Part shown: piece by piece, positions 1 to 9,074 of the stretch | Layout of the letters: each line of letters begins with the position of its first letter | Numbering within the stretch: position 1 is the first letter of the stretch | Assembly: GCA_944350495.1 (NCBI GenBank) | Contig: CALVOZ010000003.1 | Location: 62,001-126,000 of the forward strand | Source of the DNA: an uncultured Bacilli bacterium | Lineage (GTDB): Bacteria > Bacillota_I > Bacilli_A > RF39 > UBA660 | Direction of reading: 5' to 3' | DNA: 64,000 bases | Position numbers and translations under genes: made by a program | Notes under the pieces: model-generated | Databases searched by the model: none | What the model saw: only the letters and a program-made list of their open reading frames with translations | Told to the model about the DNA's origin: nothing

Positions 1-1167
1 ATTTTAAATTTAGAGAGCCATGGGGCTGTAATGGTTAATAAAACTGTTATGGATGAATTTGGTATGGGTGGTACTGGAACTACTGGTCATACTGGTATTG
101 TTTTAAATCCATGGGATAAAAAACGTATGTGTGCTGGTTCTTCTGCCGGTAGTGCAGCTGCTGTTGCGGCTGGTGTTTATCCATATGCAACGGGTTCAGA
201 TACTGGAGATTCTATTCGTAAACCTGCTGCTTATTGTGGAATAGTTGGTTATAAACCAACCTATGGAATGATCTCTCGTTATGGATTATTTCCATATGCT
301 TCTAGTTTAGATCATTGCGGGGTTTTAACTAGATCCGTTGAAGATGCTGCAATTGTTGTTGATGCAATGAAAGGTATTGATAAAAATGATATGACTAGTT
401 GGGATTCATCTAATATTAAATTATATGAATCATTAGATACTCATGCTAAAGGAAAATTATGTTATGTAAAGGAGATTTGTGATATTAATAACTATCCACA
501 TGCCGATGAAGAATTAAGGCTACATTTAGAAAATTTTATGAAAGTTATTGATAAATGCCGTGCGATAGGATTTGAGATTGAAGAAGTAAGTGTTAATCAA
601 ACATTGTTAAATGCTATTCCAGCTGTATATTCAGTTATCTCTTATGCTGAGGCAACATCTAACATGTCTAATTTAACAGGTATTATTTTTGGACCAAGAA
701 GCAATAAAGAGACATATATCGAGATGATGAAAGATTATCGCACTAAGAACTTTTCTCCACTTATTAAACGTAGATTTGTAATTGGCTCATATGTATTACA
801 AGCTCAAAATAAAGATAGATATTTTCACAATGCTCAAAGAGTAAGAAGATTATTAGTTGATAAGTGGAAAGAATTATACAAGAAATACGATGCAGTTATT
901 TTACCAGTTGGGACTGGCCCAGCAAAATTGTTTGATGGTAAGCAAGAAATGTTAGATGAAGTTAATGCTGTATTAGAAGAGCATTTACAGATTGGAAACT
1001 TTGGTGGTTTTCCATCAATTACAATACCATCAGGATTTATTAACGGATTACCAGTTGGATTAAATGTTACGGGTAACTGTTATGAAGATTCTAAAGTGTT
1101 AAATATTGCTGCGACAATAGAAGCTAATTTAGAATATAAGAATCAATTAGCTAAAGGGGGTAAATAA
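1..1167 (+). CDS. gatA: Asp/Glu-tRNA(Asn/Gln) amidotransferase subunit A (5' end outside window)
   Basis: This is the amidase subunit of GatCAB. It releases ammonia from Gln or Asn for transamidation of Glu-tRNA(Gln) and Asp-tRNA(Asn). The reading frame is open from base 1, so the gene starts upstream. The first visible ATG (31) is internal, because residues encoded before it match the conserved stretch ahead of the MDEF motif. The amidase signature is present: GSSAGSAAA, then SDTGDSIRKPAAYCG carrying the Ser nucleophile. The residue before that Ser is Asp, where most GatA proteins have Gly (DTGGSIR). The catalytic Lys lies upstream of the window. The stop is 2 bases before gatB, so the two are translated together. 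GatC is not visible and may precede gatA. Confidence 0.95.
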   Translation: MLNLESHGAVMVNKTVMDEFGMGGTGTTGHTGIVLNPWDKKRMCAGSSAGSAAAVAAGVYPYATGSDTGDSIRKPAAYCGIVGYKPTYGMISRYGLFPYASSLDHCGVLTRSVEDAAIVVDAMKGIDKNDMTSWDSSNIKLYESLDTHAKGKLCYVKEICDINNYPHADEELRLHLENFMKVIDKCRAIGFEIEEVSVNQTLLNAIPAVYSVISYAEATSNMSNLTGIIFGPRSNKETYIEMMKDYRTKNFSPLIKRRFVIGSYVLQAQNKDRYFHNAQRVRRLLVDKWKELYKKYDAVILPVGTGPAKLFDGKQEMLDEVNAVLEEHLQIGNFGGFPSITIPSGFINGLPVGLNVTGNCYEDSKVLNIAATIEANLEYKNQLAKGGK

Positions 1168-1169
1168 AG

Positions 1170-2624
1170 ATGGATTATAAAGTAATGATTGGCCTTGAAA
1201 TGCACTGCGAAATTAGTGAAACTAATACTAAAGTATTTTCAAGTGCTGAAAACTCATATAAAGATATTCCAAACAGTAATATAAGACCCGTTGATATGGC
1301 TTTTCCTGGTACTTTACCAGTAGTAAATAAAGAAGCTGTAAAGATGGCTTTAAAAGCAAGTATGATTCTAGGTTGTCAATTGCCAACTCATATTTACTTT
1401 GAAAGAAAAAACTATTATTACCCAGATTTACCAAAAGGATATCAAATTACGCAAGAAACAAAACCAGCTCCAGTTGGTAGTTATGGTCTATTCAAATATG
1501 AATGTAAAGGTGAAGAAAAAACTGTTAGAATTAACAATATTCACTTAGAGGAAGATGCTGCATCAAGTGATCATTATGGAAGCTTTTCAACTATCAATTA
1601 TAACCGTGCTGGCGTTCCATTACTTGAATTAGTAACAGAACCAGATTTTAGAAGTGCGGATGAAGCTGTAGCATTTCTAGAGACAATGCGTTCTATTTAT
1701 CAATATGCTGATATTAGCGAAGCTGATAGTCGCAAAGGGCAAATAAGATGTGATGTTAATGTCTCAATTATGGAAAGTGATAAAGATGAAACTGACCCTA
1801 AAAACTGGGGTACTAAAGTTGAAATTAAAAATGTTAACTCATTTGGTGGCGTAAGAGAAGCTATAAACTATGAAATAGATCGTCAAATAGAATTAAAAGA
1901 ATCAGGTAAATATGATGAAATGGAACAGCAAACTAGACGTTGGGATGAAGATTCTATGTCAACAATATTTATGCGTAGCAAAGTAGATGCCATCGATTAT
2001 AAATATTTTGTCGAACCTAATATTCCTAAATTTAAATTATCACCAGAGTGGCTTGAAAGCATTAGAGCAGAAATTCCTGAGTTGGCTAGTGAACGTAAAG
2101 CAAAATATATTAGTCAATATGGTTTATCTGATTATGATGCAACTATTATTGTTAAAGAGAAAGATATTTCCAACTTTTATGAAGAAACTGTTAAATTAGG
2201 AGCTGATGTCAAAAAAGCTGCTAACTGGTTAACAAGTGTTATTTTAGGTTATTTAAATAAAAATGAAATTGAGATTAAAGATATTTATTTAACACCAAAA
2301 ATGTTATTTGAAATTATGGATTTAGTTGAAAGTGGTAAAATATCGTCTAAACAAAGTAAAGAAGTTTTAATGCATGTATTAGATGATAAAAAAGAACCTG
2401 CTCTTTTAGTTAAAGAATTGGGTATGGAGCAAATTAGCGATGATAGTACTATTAGAGAAATAGTTGTAAAAGTATTAGATGAACACCCAGATTTAATTGA
2501 AGATCACCGTAAGGGTAAAAATACATTTGATTTCTTTGTTGGACAAGTAATGAAAGCAACACGAGGAAAAGCCAATCCAAGTTTAACTGCTGAGATAATT
2601 CGTGAAGAGATAGATAAGAGGTAA
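1170..2624 (+). CDS. gatB: Asp/Glu-tRNA amidotransferase subunit B
   Basis: GatB binds the misacylated tRNA and phosphorylates the Glu or Asp carboxylate before amidation by ammonia channelled from GatA. The 484-residue length is normal. The GatB hallmarks are GLEMHCEISETNTKVFS near residues 8-24, the HLEEDAA metal/ATP-site motif, and RAGVPLLELVTEPDFRS. The C-terminal third (about 340-484) is the helical YqeY-like tail that contacts tRNA. It follows gatA by 2 bases and precedes asnS by 3 bases, which makes a tight operon with the genes for AsnRS and an AspRS. Confidence 0.97.
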   Translation: MDYKVMIGLEMHCEISETNTKVFSSAENSYKDIPNSNIRPVDMAFPGTLPVVNKEAVKMALKASMILGCQLPTHIYFERKNYYYPDLPKGYQITQETKPAPVGSYGLFKYECKGEEKTVRINNIHLEEDAASSDHYGSFSTINYNRAGVPLLELVTEPDFRSADEAVAFLETMRSIYQYADISEADSRKGQIRCDVNVSIMESDKDETDPKNWGTKVEIKNVNSFGGVREAINYEIDRQIELKESGKYDEMEQQTRRWDEDSMSTIFMRSKVDAIDYKYFVEPNIPKFKLSPEWLESIRAEIPELASERKAKYISQYGLSDYDATIIVKEKDISNFYEETVKLGADVKKAANWLTSVILGYLNKNEIEIKDIYLTPKMLFEIMDLVESGKISSKQSKEVLMHVLDDKKEPALLVKELGMEQISDDSTIREIVVKVLDEHPDLIEDHRKGKNTFDFFVGQVMKATRGKANPSLTAEIIREEIDKR

Positions 2625-2627
2625 TTT

Positions 2628-4007
2628 ATGGTATTAGATCTAAGAGATATATTTAATGATGAAGAAAAATACGTAAATCAAGAAGTAACAGTTCAAGGTT
2701 GGATAAGAAATCATCGTAAACAAAAAGAATTTGGTTTTATTGACTTTAGTGATGGCACAACTTTCTTACATTTACAAATTGTTTATGATACAAAACTAGA
2801 TAATTTTGATGATATAGCAAAATATCATATTGGGAGTGCTATTACAGCAGTAGGTAAATTAATAGCTTCTCCAAAGGAAGGACAAAGACTTGAGATGCAA
2901 GCAACATCTTTAAAATTAGAAGGTGATTGTCCTGAAGATTATCCAATTCAACCTAAGCGTCATACAAGAGAATTTTTGCGTGAATTAGCTTATTTACGTC
3001 CTCGTACTAATCTATTTAATGCTGTATTTAGAGTACGTAGTGTTGCAGCTTATGCTATTCACGAATATTTTCAGGAAAGAGGATTTGTTTACTTTCATGC
3101 TCCACTAATCACAGCTAGTGACTGTGAGGGAGCAGGGGAAATGTTCCAAGTAACTACTTTAGACTTAGAGCGTGTTAAAGATTGTAAAGAAGTAGATTAT
3201 TCAAAAGACTTTTTTGGTAAACGTACAGCTTTAACTGTAAGCGGCCAATTGCAAGCGGAAACATTTGCTTTAGCTTATAAAAAGACTTATACCTTTGGCC
3301 CAACTTTTAGAGCTGAAAATTCAAATACTAAAACTCATGCATCAGAGTTCTGGATGATTGAACCAGAAATGTCTTTTTGTGATTTAGAACAAGACATGGA
3401 CGTTATGGAAGATATGTTAAAGTATGTCGTTAAATCGGTTATGGATAAATGTCCAGAAGAAATTAACTTCTTTAACAATTTTGTTGAAAAAGGATTAAAA
3501 GAAAAATTAACTAAGTTAATTAATAGTAATTTTATAAGAATTGATCATGAAGAAGTTATTAAGATTTTAAAGAGCGCTAATGTTAAATGGGAATTTGAAC
3601 CAGAATATGGTGAAGATATCGCTAAAGAGCACGAGAAATATATTACAGAATATTTTAATGGTCCAGTATTTATCAAAAATTGGCCTAAAGATATTAAAGC
3701 GTTTTATATGAAACAAAATCCAGATGGAAAAACAGTGGCAGCTGTTGACTTAGAAGTTCCAGGAGCTGGAGAATTAATGGGTGGTTCTCAAAGAGAAGAG
3801 AACTATGAAAAATTAGTAAACCGTATGGAAGAGATGAACATGGACTACTCAGGATTAGAATGGTACTTAAACTTAAGAAAGTATGGTGGATGTGTTCATT
3901 CAGGGTTCGGAATGGGATTTGAACGTTTACTTATTTATTTAACTGGTGTTGAAAATATTAGAGATGTTATACCTTATCCTAGAACACCAAATAACTGTGA
4001 ATATTAA
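2628..4007 (+). CDS. asnS: Asparaginyl-tRNA synthetase
   Basis: A class IIb synthetase that charges tRNA(Asn) directly. An N-terminal OB-fold anticodon-binding domain (about 15-105, with GWIRNHRKQKEFGFIDFSDG) precedes the class II core. Motif 2 reads FRAENSNTKTHASEFWMIEPE, in which the Asn-enzyme-type THASEFWM pattern separates it from AspRS. Motif 3 is GFGMGFERLL near the C-terminus. The length (459 aa) is typical. It sits between gatB and an AspRS gene with 3-base gaps, so the organism appears to have both the direct AsnRS route and the components of the tRNA-dependent route in one operon. Confidence 0.97.
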   Translation: MVLDLRDIFNDEEKYVNQEVTVQGWIRNHRKQKEFGFIDFSDGTTFLHLQIVYDTKLDNFDDIAKYHIGSAITAVGKLIASPKEGQRLEMQATSLKLEGDCPEDYPIQPKRHTREFLRELAYLRPRTNLFNAVFRVRSVAAYAIHEYFQERGFVYFHAPLITASDCEGAGEMFQVTTLDLERVKDCKEVDYSKDFFGKRTALTVSGQLQAETFALAYKKTYTFGPTFRAENSNTKTHASEFWMIEPEMSFCDLEQDMDVMEDMLKYVVKSVMDKCPEEINFFNNFVEKGLKEKLTKLINSNFIRIDHEEVIKILKSANVKWEFEPEYGEDIAKEHEKYITEYFNGPVFIKNWPKDIKAFYMKQNPDGKTVAAVDLEVPGAGELMGGSQREENYEKLVNRMEEMNMDYSGLEWYLNLRKYGGCVHSGFGMGFERLLIYLTGVENIRDVIPYPRTPNNCEY

Positions 4008-4028
4008 TTAATGAATGGGGGAATGAAT

Positions 4029-5768
4029 ATGTGCGATGAATATAGAAGTATATATTGTGGTAGTATTTCAGAAAGCGATATTGGCGAAGTTGTTAAAATA
4101 GCAGGTTGGGTTGAAAACATACGTGATCACGGTGGTGTAATATTTGTTGATATTAGAGATGAAAAGGGAACTATTCAATTAGTAAGCAATGATGATCATA
4201 TTTTTGCTGGCTTAACTAGAGAGTCTACAGTAACTGTAAGTGGTAAAGTAAGAAAAAGAGCCGAGGAAGATTACAATCCGAGATTAGCAACTGGTACCGT
4301 TGAAATATTAGTAGATGCAATTGAAGTATTAAGCGCAGCGCCTCATGAATTACCATTTGAAATAATATCTTCAACTACTGTATCTGAAGATGTAAGATTA
4401 AAATATCGTTATTTAGATTTACGTAACGAAAAAGTACATCGTAATATTAAATTGCGTAGTGAAGTATTGAAGTATATTAGAAATAAAATGGATGATTTAG
4501 GATTTACTGAAGTTCAGACTCCAATAATTACTGCATCATCACCTGAAGGAGCTAGAGATTTTTTAATTCCATCTCGTAAATTTAAAGGTAAATTTTATGC
4601 CTTACCACAAGCACCACAAATATTTAAAGAATTATTGATGGTTAGTGGATTTGATAAATATTATCAAATTGCGCCTTGTTTTAGAGATGAGGATTGCCGT
4701 AGTGATAGAACATTAGAATTTTATCAATTAGACTTTGAAATGGCTTTTGTTACAGAAGAAGAAGTATATAAAATTGGTGAAGAAATCTTTTATGACATAT
4801 TCACTACGTTTAGTGATAGAGAAGTATCACCAAGACCATTTAAAAGAATTAGTTATAATGATGCAATGTTAAAATATGGTACTGATAAACCAGATTTAAG
4901 AAACCCACTTGAAATAATTGATGTCAGTGAAATATTTACTGAATCCGGTTTTAAACCATTTAGAGGTAGTGTTGTTCGTGCCATTGTCGTTGATAATATT
5001 GCCAATAAATCAAATAGTTGGTTTAACGAAATTGTTGACTATGCTAAAACTATTGGTATGCCAGGAATTGGCTATTTAACATTAGAAAATGATGGCACTT
5101 TTAAAGGTCCGATTGATAAATTTTTAACTGAAGAAGATAGAGAAGCATTAATTAAAAAAGCAAATTTAAAAAAAGGTAGTGTAATTTTCTTTATTGCTGA
5201 TCATAAAGAGAAAATTGCTGCTAAGCAAGCTGGTATGATTCGTACTGAATTGGGTAGAAAGTTATCTTTAATAGACCAAAATAAATATGAATTTTGTATT
5301 ATTAACGATTTTCCAATGTTCGAATATGATGAGCAAACTAAGAAATATGAATTTTGTCATAACCCATTTAGTATGCCTCACGGTGGAATTGCTGGCCTTG
5401 ATAAAGATATTAATTCAATTTTAGCTTACCAATATGACTTTGTATGTAATGGTCATGAAATGGCAAGTGGTGCTGTTCGTAACTATGACATAAAATGTTT
5501 AGAGAAAGTTTTTGAAATGGTTGGTTATGATAAATCAGTTCTAGAGACTAAATTCCGCTCATTATATAATGCATTCCAATATGGTGCGCCTCCTCATGCA
5601 GGAATGGCTCCAGGGATTGATAGAATATTAATGCTATTAGTTGATGAAATAAACTTAAGAGAAGTTCAAGCCTTTCCAATGAGCGTAAGTGGACAAGATA
5701 TGATGATGGGTTGTCCTTCGGAAGTATCAGAAGAACAATTAAGAGAGCTACATATTAAAATAAGATAA
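4029..5768 (+). CDS. aspS: Aspartyl-tRNA synthetase 1, probably non-discriminating
   Basis: A bacterial-type AspRS of 579 aa with an OB-fold anticodon domain, the GAD insertion and the class II core. I chose ATG 4029 because the GGGGGA ribosome site at 4017-4022 fits it; upstream in-frame ATGs at 4011 and 4023 lie before or against that site. The anticodon domain reads GWVENIRDHGGVIFVDIRD. His in the RDHGG position is found in AspRSs that also charge tRNA(Asn), whereas Leu is common in discriminating enzymes (family knowledge). Motif 2 is altered: CFRDEDCRSDRTLEFYQLD against the usual LRADRQPEFTQ. Location after gatAB supports an Asp-tRNA(Asn)-forming role. A second aspS at 58388 carries the RNLGG form. 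Confidence 0.93.
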   Translation: MCDEYRSIYCGSISESDIGEVVKIAGWVENIRDHGGVIFVDIRDEKGTIQLVSNDDHIFAGLTRESTVTVSGKVRKRAEEDYNPRLATGTVEILVDAIEVLSAAPHELPFEIISSTTVSEDVRLKYRYLDLRNEKVHRNIKLRSEVLKYIRNKMDDLGFTEVQTPIITASSPEGARDFLIPSRKFKGKFYALPQAPQIFKELLMVSGFDKYYQIAPCFRDEDCRSDRTLEFYQLDFEMAFVTEEEVYKIGEEIFYDIFTTFSDREVSPRPFKRISYNDAMLKYGTDKPDLRNPLEIIDVSEIFTESGFKPFRGSVVRAIVVDNIANKSNSWFNEIVDYAKTIGMPGIGYLTLENDGTFKGPIDKFLTEEDREALIKKANLKKGSVIFFIADHKEKIAAKQAGMIRTELGRKLSLIDQNKYEFCIINDFPMFEYDEQTKKYEFCHNPFSMPHGGIAGLDKDINSILAYQYDFVCNGHEMASGAVRNYDIKCLEKVFEMVGYDKSVLETKFRSLYNAFQYGAPPHAGMAPGIDRILMLLVDEINLREVQAFPMSVSGQDMMMGCPSEVSEEQLRELHIKIR

Positions 5769-5822
5769 ATTGTAACTCTTTTTTTCTTGCCATGATTATG
5801 ATAAAATTTAAATGGTGATAAT

Positions 5823-6983
5823 ATGAGTAGTACAATTTCTCAAAAATGTCCAACTTGTGGATCAAATTTAGAGTATGATGCAGATTTAGAAAAATGGCCG
5901 TGTGAATATTGCCATAAAAATTATTCTATTGATGAACTAGTGCTAGAAAAAGCGGAAGATAGTAAAGAATTGGAATATTATCATTGTTCCAACTGTGGAG
6001 CCGAAATATTTAATAATAAGTATAATATTACTGCCAATTGTATTTATTGTGATAGTCCTGTAATAATTAAGCAAAGAATTGCTGGAGAATTTAATCCAAA
6101 CCATATAATTCCCTTTAAAAGTTCTAAAAAAGAAATATTAAATGCTTTTAAAGAACATATTTCATTAAAAAGATTATTACCTAAGGATTTTTTTAGTTAT
6201 TGTAAAAATATTCAAATTGAAGGAATGTATGTGCCATATTGGATTTTAACGGCTGAAGTATCTGCTGCTATATATGGAACAACTTTAAAACGAATAAATG
6301 GTCAAGAAATAGCTAATCATTATCGACGTAAAGGTACTATGTCATTTGATAAAATACCAGCTGATGCTAAAACAACTATGAATAGCAATCACTTAGATGC
6401 AATCGAACCATTTGATTATAAGCAATTTGAACCTTTTAATTATGCATATTTATTAGGATATTATGCTGAAAAATACGATACGACTAAAGATGAAGTGTAC
6501 GAAGAAGAAATAAAGAAAAGAATTGAGGATGTAGCGGTTGATAAATTATTGAAAGCGGGGACTAATAAACGTCCTGATTCCTTATTTTCTAAAAATGTTA
6601 ATATTTATAAGTCCAAATTTGAATATATGCTAGTTCCAGTTTGGATTATAAAAGTAAAATATAAAGGTAAAACTTATGATTTTTATATGAATGATCAAAG
6701 TAAAAAATTATCAGGAACATTCCCTGTGAGTGTCGTAAAGGAATTTATACTATCTATAATAATTTTTTTAACAATATTTATACCAGTTCTTTATTTTTTT
6801 ATAACTGCATACATAACAACGTTTTCTTACATTATGATTGCAGTTGGAATTCTTGCAGCCTTTATTTTAAAGAATATTGTTAAAAGTTATTCAGTTGGTA
6901 AAACAGGAAAAAAGGATAGAGATTATATTACTCAAGGTTCATTTTTTGTAAGTGATAATAGTGAGGAGACAAGTTATTTATAA
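5823..6983 (+). CDS. YdjG-like zinc-ribbon membrane protein
   Basis: This 386-residue protein has two zinc ribbons: CPTCG with CEYC (about 9-33), and CSNCG with CIYC (about 56-79). A conserved middle domain follows with IIPFKSSKKE and GMYVPYWI, then two C-terminal membrane segments (about 302-345). The order matches Bacillus subtilis YdjG, often misannotated as a PriA-like or TFIIB zinc protein. In Bacillus, YdjG works with YdjH and YdjI at the membrane with the stress protein PspA (established). YdjH- and YdjI-like genes occur here at 61653 and 62427, far from this gene. Its own ribosome site GGTGAT precedes ATG 5823. A bidirectional terminator follows. Confidence 0.75.
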   Translation: MSSTISQKCPTCGSNLEYDADLEKWPCEYCHKNYSIDELVLEKAEDSKELEYYHCSNCGAEIFNNKYNITANCIYCDSPVIIKQRIAGEFNPNHIIPFKSSKKEILNAFKEHISLKRLLPKDFFSYCKNIQIEGMYVPYWILTAEVSAAIYGTTLKRINGQEIANHYRRKGTMSFDKIPADAKTTMNSNHLDAIEPFDYKQFEPFNYAYLLGYYAEKYDTTKDEVYEEEIKKRIEDVAVDKLLKAGTNKRPDSLFSKNVNIYKSKFEYMLVPVWIIKVKYKGKTYDFYMNDQSKKLSGTFPVSVVKEFILSIIIFLTIFIPVLYFFITAYITTFSYIMIAVGILAAFILKNIVKSYSVGKTGKKDRDYITQGSFFVSDNSEETSYL

Positions 6984-7012
6984 AAAAAACTAGATTTATT
7001 CTAGTTTTTTTA
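6983..7012. terminator. Bidirectional terminator between ydjG-like gene and glmS
   Basis: Inverted repeat AAAAAACTAG, a 7-base loop, then CTAGTTTTTT. The T-run on each strand serves both convergent genes. The glmS stop codon lies within it. Confidence 0.85.
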
Positions 7013-8815
7013 TTCAACAGTAACAGATTTAGCTAAATTTCTTGGTTTATCAATATCACAACCTTTTAATTTAGCAATTTCATAAGCTAATAGCTGTAAA
7101 GGAACAATTGTAACAATTGGTTGGATAAGAGGATGAATGTTAGGAATAGATATAATTTCATCATAATAGTTATCTTTTTCAACTTCATTTGTTATTAAAA
7201 TGACATTGGCACCTCTTGCTTTAGTTTCCTTTAAATTACTTATAGTTTTTGCTTTAATATCTTTATCGGTGATAACAGCAATAATTGGCGTATCTTGTTC
7301 AATTAAGGATATTGTACCATGTTTTAATTCTCCAGCTGCATATGCAACACAATTAATATATGAAATTTCTTTTAATTTTAAAGAGCCTTCCATACTCATT
7401 GCATAATCTATCTTTCGCCCTAAATAAAAAATGTCTTCACGAGTATATATTTTATTTGCAATCTTTCTATATTTTTCTGATTTAATTAATTCTTTAATCA
7501 TTTCTGGCAATTTATTAATTTGCATCTTTAAATTATTGAATTCCTCGTCACTTATTTTATTATTAATAAGTGCTAATTTAAGAGCTAATAAGCTTAAAAG
7601 TGCTAGTTGTGCTGAATAAGCTTTAGTAGTTGCAACAGCTATTTCACAACCTGCTTTAATATATAAAGTATTATCAGCTTCTCTGGCAATACTAGAACCA
7701 ACAGCATTAACAATACCTAAAGTATCTATTCCGTCTTCTTTCGCTTTTCTTAAACTAGCTAAAGTATCAGCTGTCTCTCCAGATTGTGATACAAGAATAA
7801 CTAATGTAGCCTCATTATAAAAGACTTTTTTATATCGATATTCAGAAGCAATTTCGACCATAACTGGAATATTAGCAATTTCCTCAATTAATGTTTTTGC
7901 TACTAGACCTGTATGATAAGCAGAACCACAAGCTACAATATGAATATCTTTATATTTATTTAAATCAGGAATATTTTTCATTAATGATGCTTTGGTTCCG
8001 TCAAAATAATAACTAATTGTGTCTTTGATAACTCTTGGCTCTTCATTTATTTCTTTTAACATAAAATGTTCGTAGCCGTCTTTTTTAACTTCTTCTAAAT
8101 CACCTTCAAATATAAAACTATTTCTTGTTATTGATTCTAATTCTTTGTTATAAAAATTAATAGAGTTGTCCTTTAATACTACAATATCACCATCATCTAA
8201 TAAATAATATTCATTAGTATAACTTAAAATAGCTGGTACATCAGATGCAATAAATTTACCATTATCTTTAACAGCTACAATTAATGGGCTAGACACTCTA
8301 ACTGCATATAAAGTATCTAAATTATCATCACATAATATTCCTAAAGCATAACTTCCTTTTAAAATCTTAATGCTTTTTTGTAATGCTTTTAACATATTAT
8401 TATATTTTTTATATAAATAATCAATAGTAGCACATGCAACTTCTGTATCTGTATCAGAAGAAAATGCATAACCGTTGTCTATCAACATGGTTTTTAACTC
8501 ACTATAGTTTTCAATAATACCATTATGAACGATTGTAATTTTGCCGCATTTATGAGGATGAGCATTAATCTCATTTGGTACTCCATGAGTGGCCCATCTT
8601 GTATGCCCAATTCCTAAATTAGAATTAATATCTAGATTTAAATCTTTTTTTAAATTTTCAATTCGTCCCTGACGTTTAACTATATTTATATGATTATCAT
8701 TGATGTATGCAATACCTGCTGAGTCATATCCTCTGTATTCAAGAGCTTCTAAACTATTAATAATAGTTTTAATCGCATTGTCATTTTTGCCGACATAACC
8801 TACAATACCACACAT
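7010..8815 (-). CDS. glmS: Glutamine-fructose-6-phosphate aminotransferase
   Basis: GlmS makes glucosamine-6-phosphate, the first committed step to UDP-GlcNAc and peptidoglycan. The start is set at the Met before CGIVGYVG because Cys2 must become the N-terminal nucleophile. The frame remains open 30 codons further upstream, but that stretch is the glmS ribozyme. AGAAAGGATTG supplies the ribosome site. The 601-residue protein has the Ntn glutaminase domain (GIGHTRWATHG, about residues 70-80) and two SIS isomerase domains (CGSAYHTG, SQSGETADT), ending in the typical KSVTVE. It is transcribed alone, convergent with the upstream gene, and is expected to be controlled by glucosamine-6-phosphate-dependent self-cleavage of its leader. 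Confidence 0.97.
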   Translation of the reverse strand: MCGIVGYVGKNDNAIKTIINSLEALEYRGYDSAGIAYINDNHINIVKRQGRIENLKKDLNLDINSNLGIGHTRWATHGVPNEINAHPHKCGKITIVHNGIIENYSELKTMLIDNGYAFSSDTDTEVACATIDYLYKKYNNMLKALQKSIKILKGSYALGILCDDNLDTLYAVRVSSPLIVAVKDNGKFIASDVPAILSYTNEYYLLDDGDIVVLKDNSINFYNKELESITRNSFIFEGDLEEVKKDGYEHFMLKEINEEPRVIKDTISYYFDGTKASLMKNIPDLNKYKDIHIVACGSAYHTGLVAKTLIEEIANIPVMVEIASEYRYKKVFYNEATLVILVSQSGETADTLASLRKAKEDGIDTLGIVNAVGSSIAREADNTLYIKAGCEIAVATTKAYSAQLALLSLLALKLALINNKISDEEFNNLKMQINKLPEMIKELIKSEKYRKIANKIYTREDIFYLGRKIDYAMSMEGSLKLKEISYINCVAYAAGELKHGTISLIEQDTPIIAVITDKDIKAKTISNLKETKARGANVILITNEVEKDNYYDEIISIPNIHPLIQPIVTIVPLQLLAYEIAKLKGCDIDKPRNLAKSVTVE

Positions 8816-8821
8816 AAAATC

Positions 8822-8958
8822 AATCCTTTCTGATGTTTTATTCTTTGTTACAATTTTAATTTTGCTTTTTAAAATAAAACTAACGAATTTTCTCCGTAAC
8901 AGCATCCGCCGAATATTTCGATAACTGTTAACCTCGTCAACCCTCAGGTTCAGGCGCT
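8822..8958 (-). ncRNA. glmS ribozyme
   Basis: The minus-strand leader of glmS carries the ribozyme core in order: AGCGCC (cleavage expected between 8958 and 8957), GTTGACGAGG, ATCGAAATATTCGGCGGATGC, and a downstream pairing region running to just before the ribosome site. These blocks match the known glmS ribozyme consensus. Binding of glucosamine-6-phosphate triggers self-cleavage and mRNA decay, giving feedback on GlmS. The exact 3' limit of the P3/P4 region is approximate. Confidence 0.92.
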
Positions 8959-8998
8959 AAATAATTGTACTCCTTTCTTACTCAATTACTTTAAATTT

Positions 8999-9027
8999 AT
9001 TATACACGATGATAAGGAAATATACAA
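8999..9027 (-). promoter_or_regulatory. glmS promoter
   Basis: On the minus strand a perfect TATAAT (8999-9004) sits 17 bases from a weak TTGTAT (9022-9027). The predicted transcription start is near 8992, about 34 bases before the ribozyme cleavage site. Confidence 0.6.
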
Positions 9028-9074
9028 ACAAGGAAATAAACAATATTTCTTGAATAATAAAAATAGGAGGTAAT

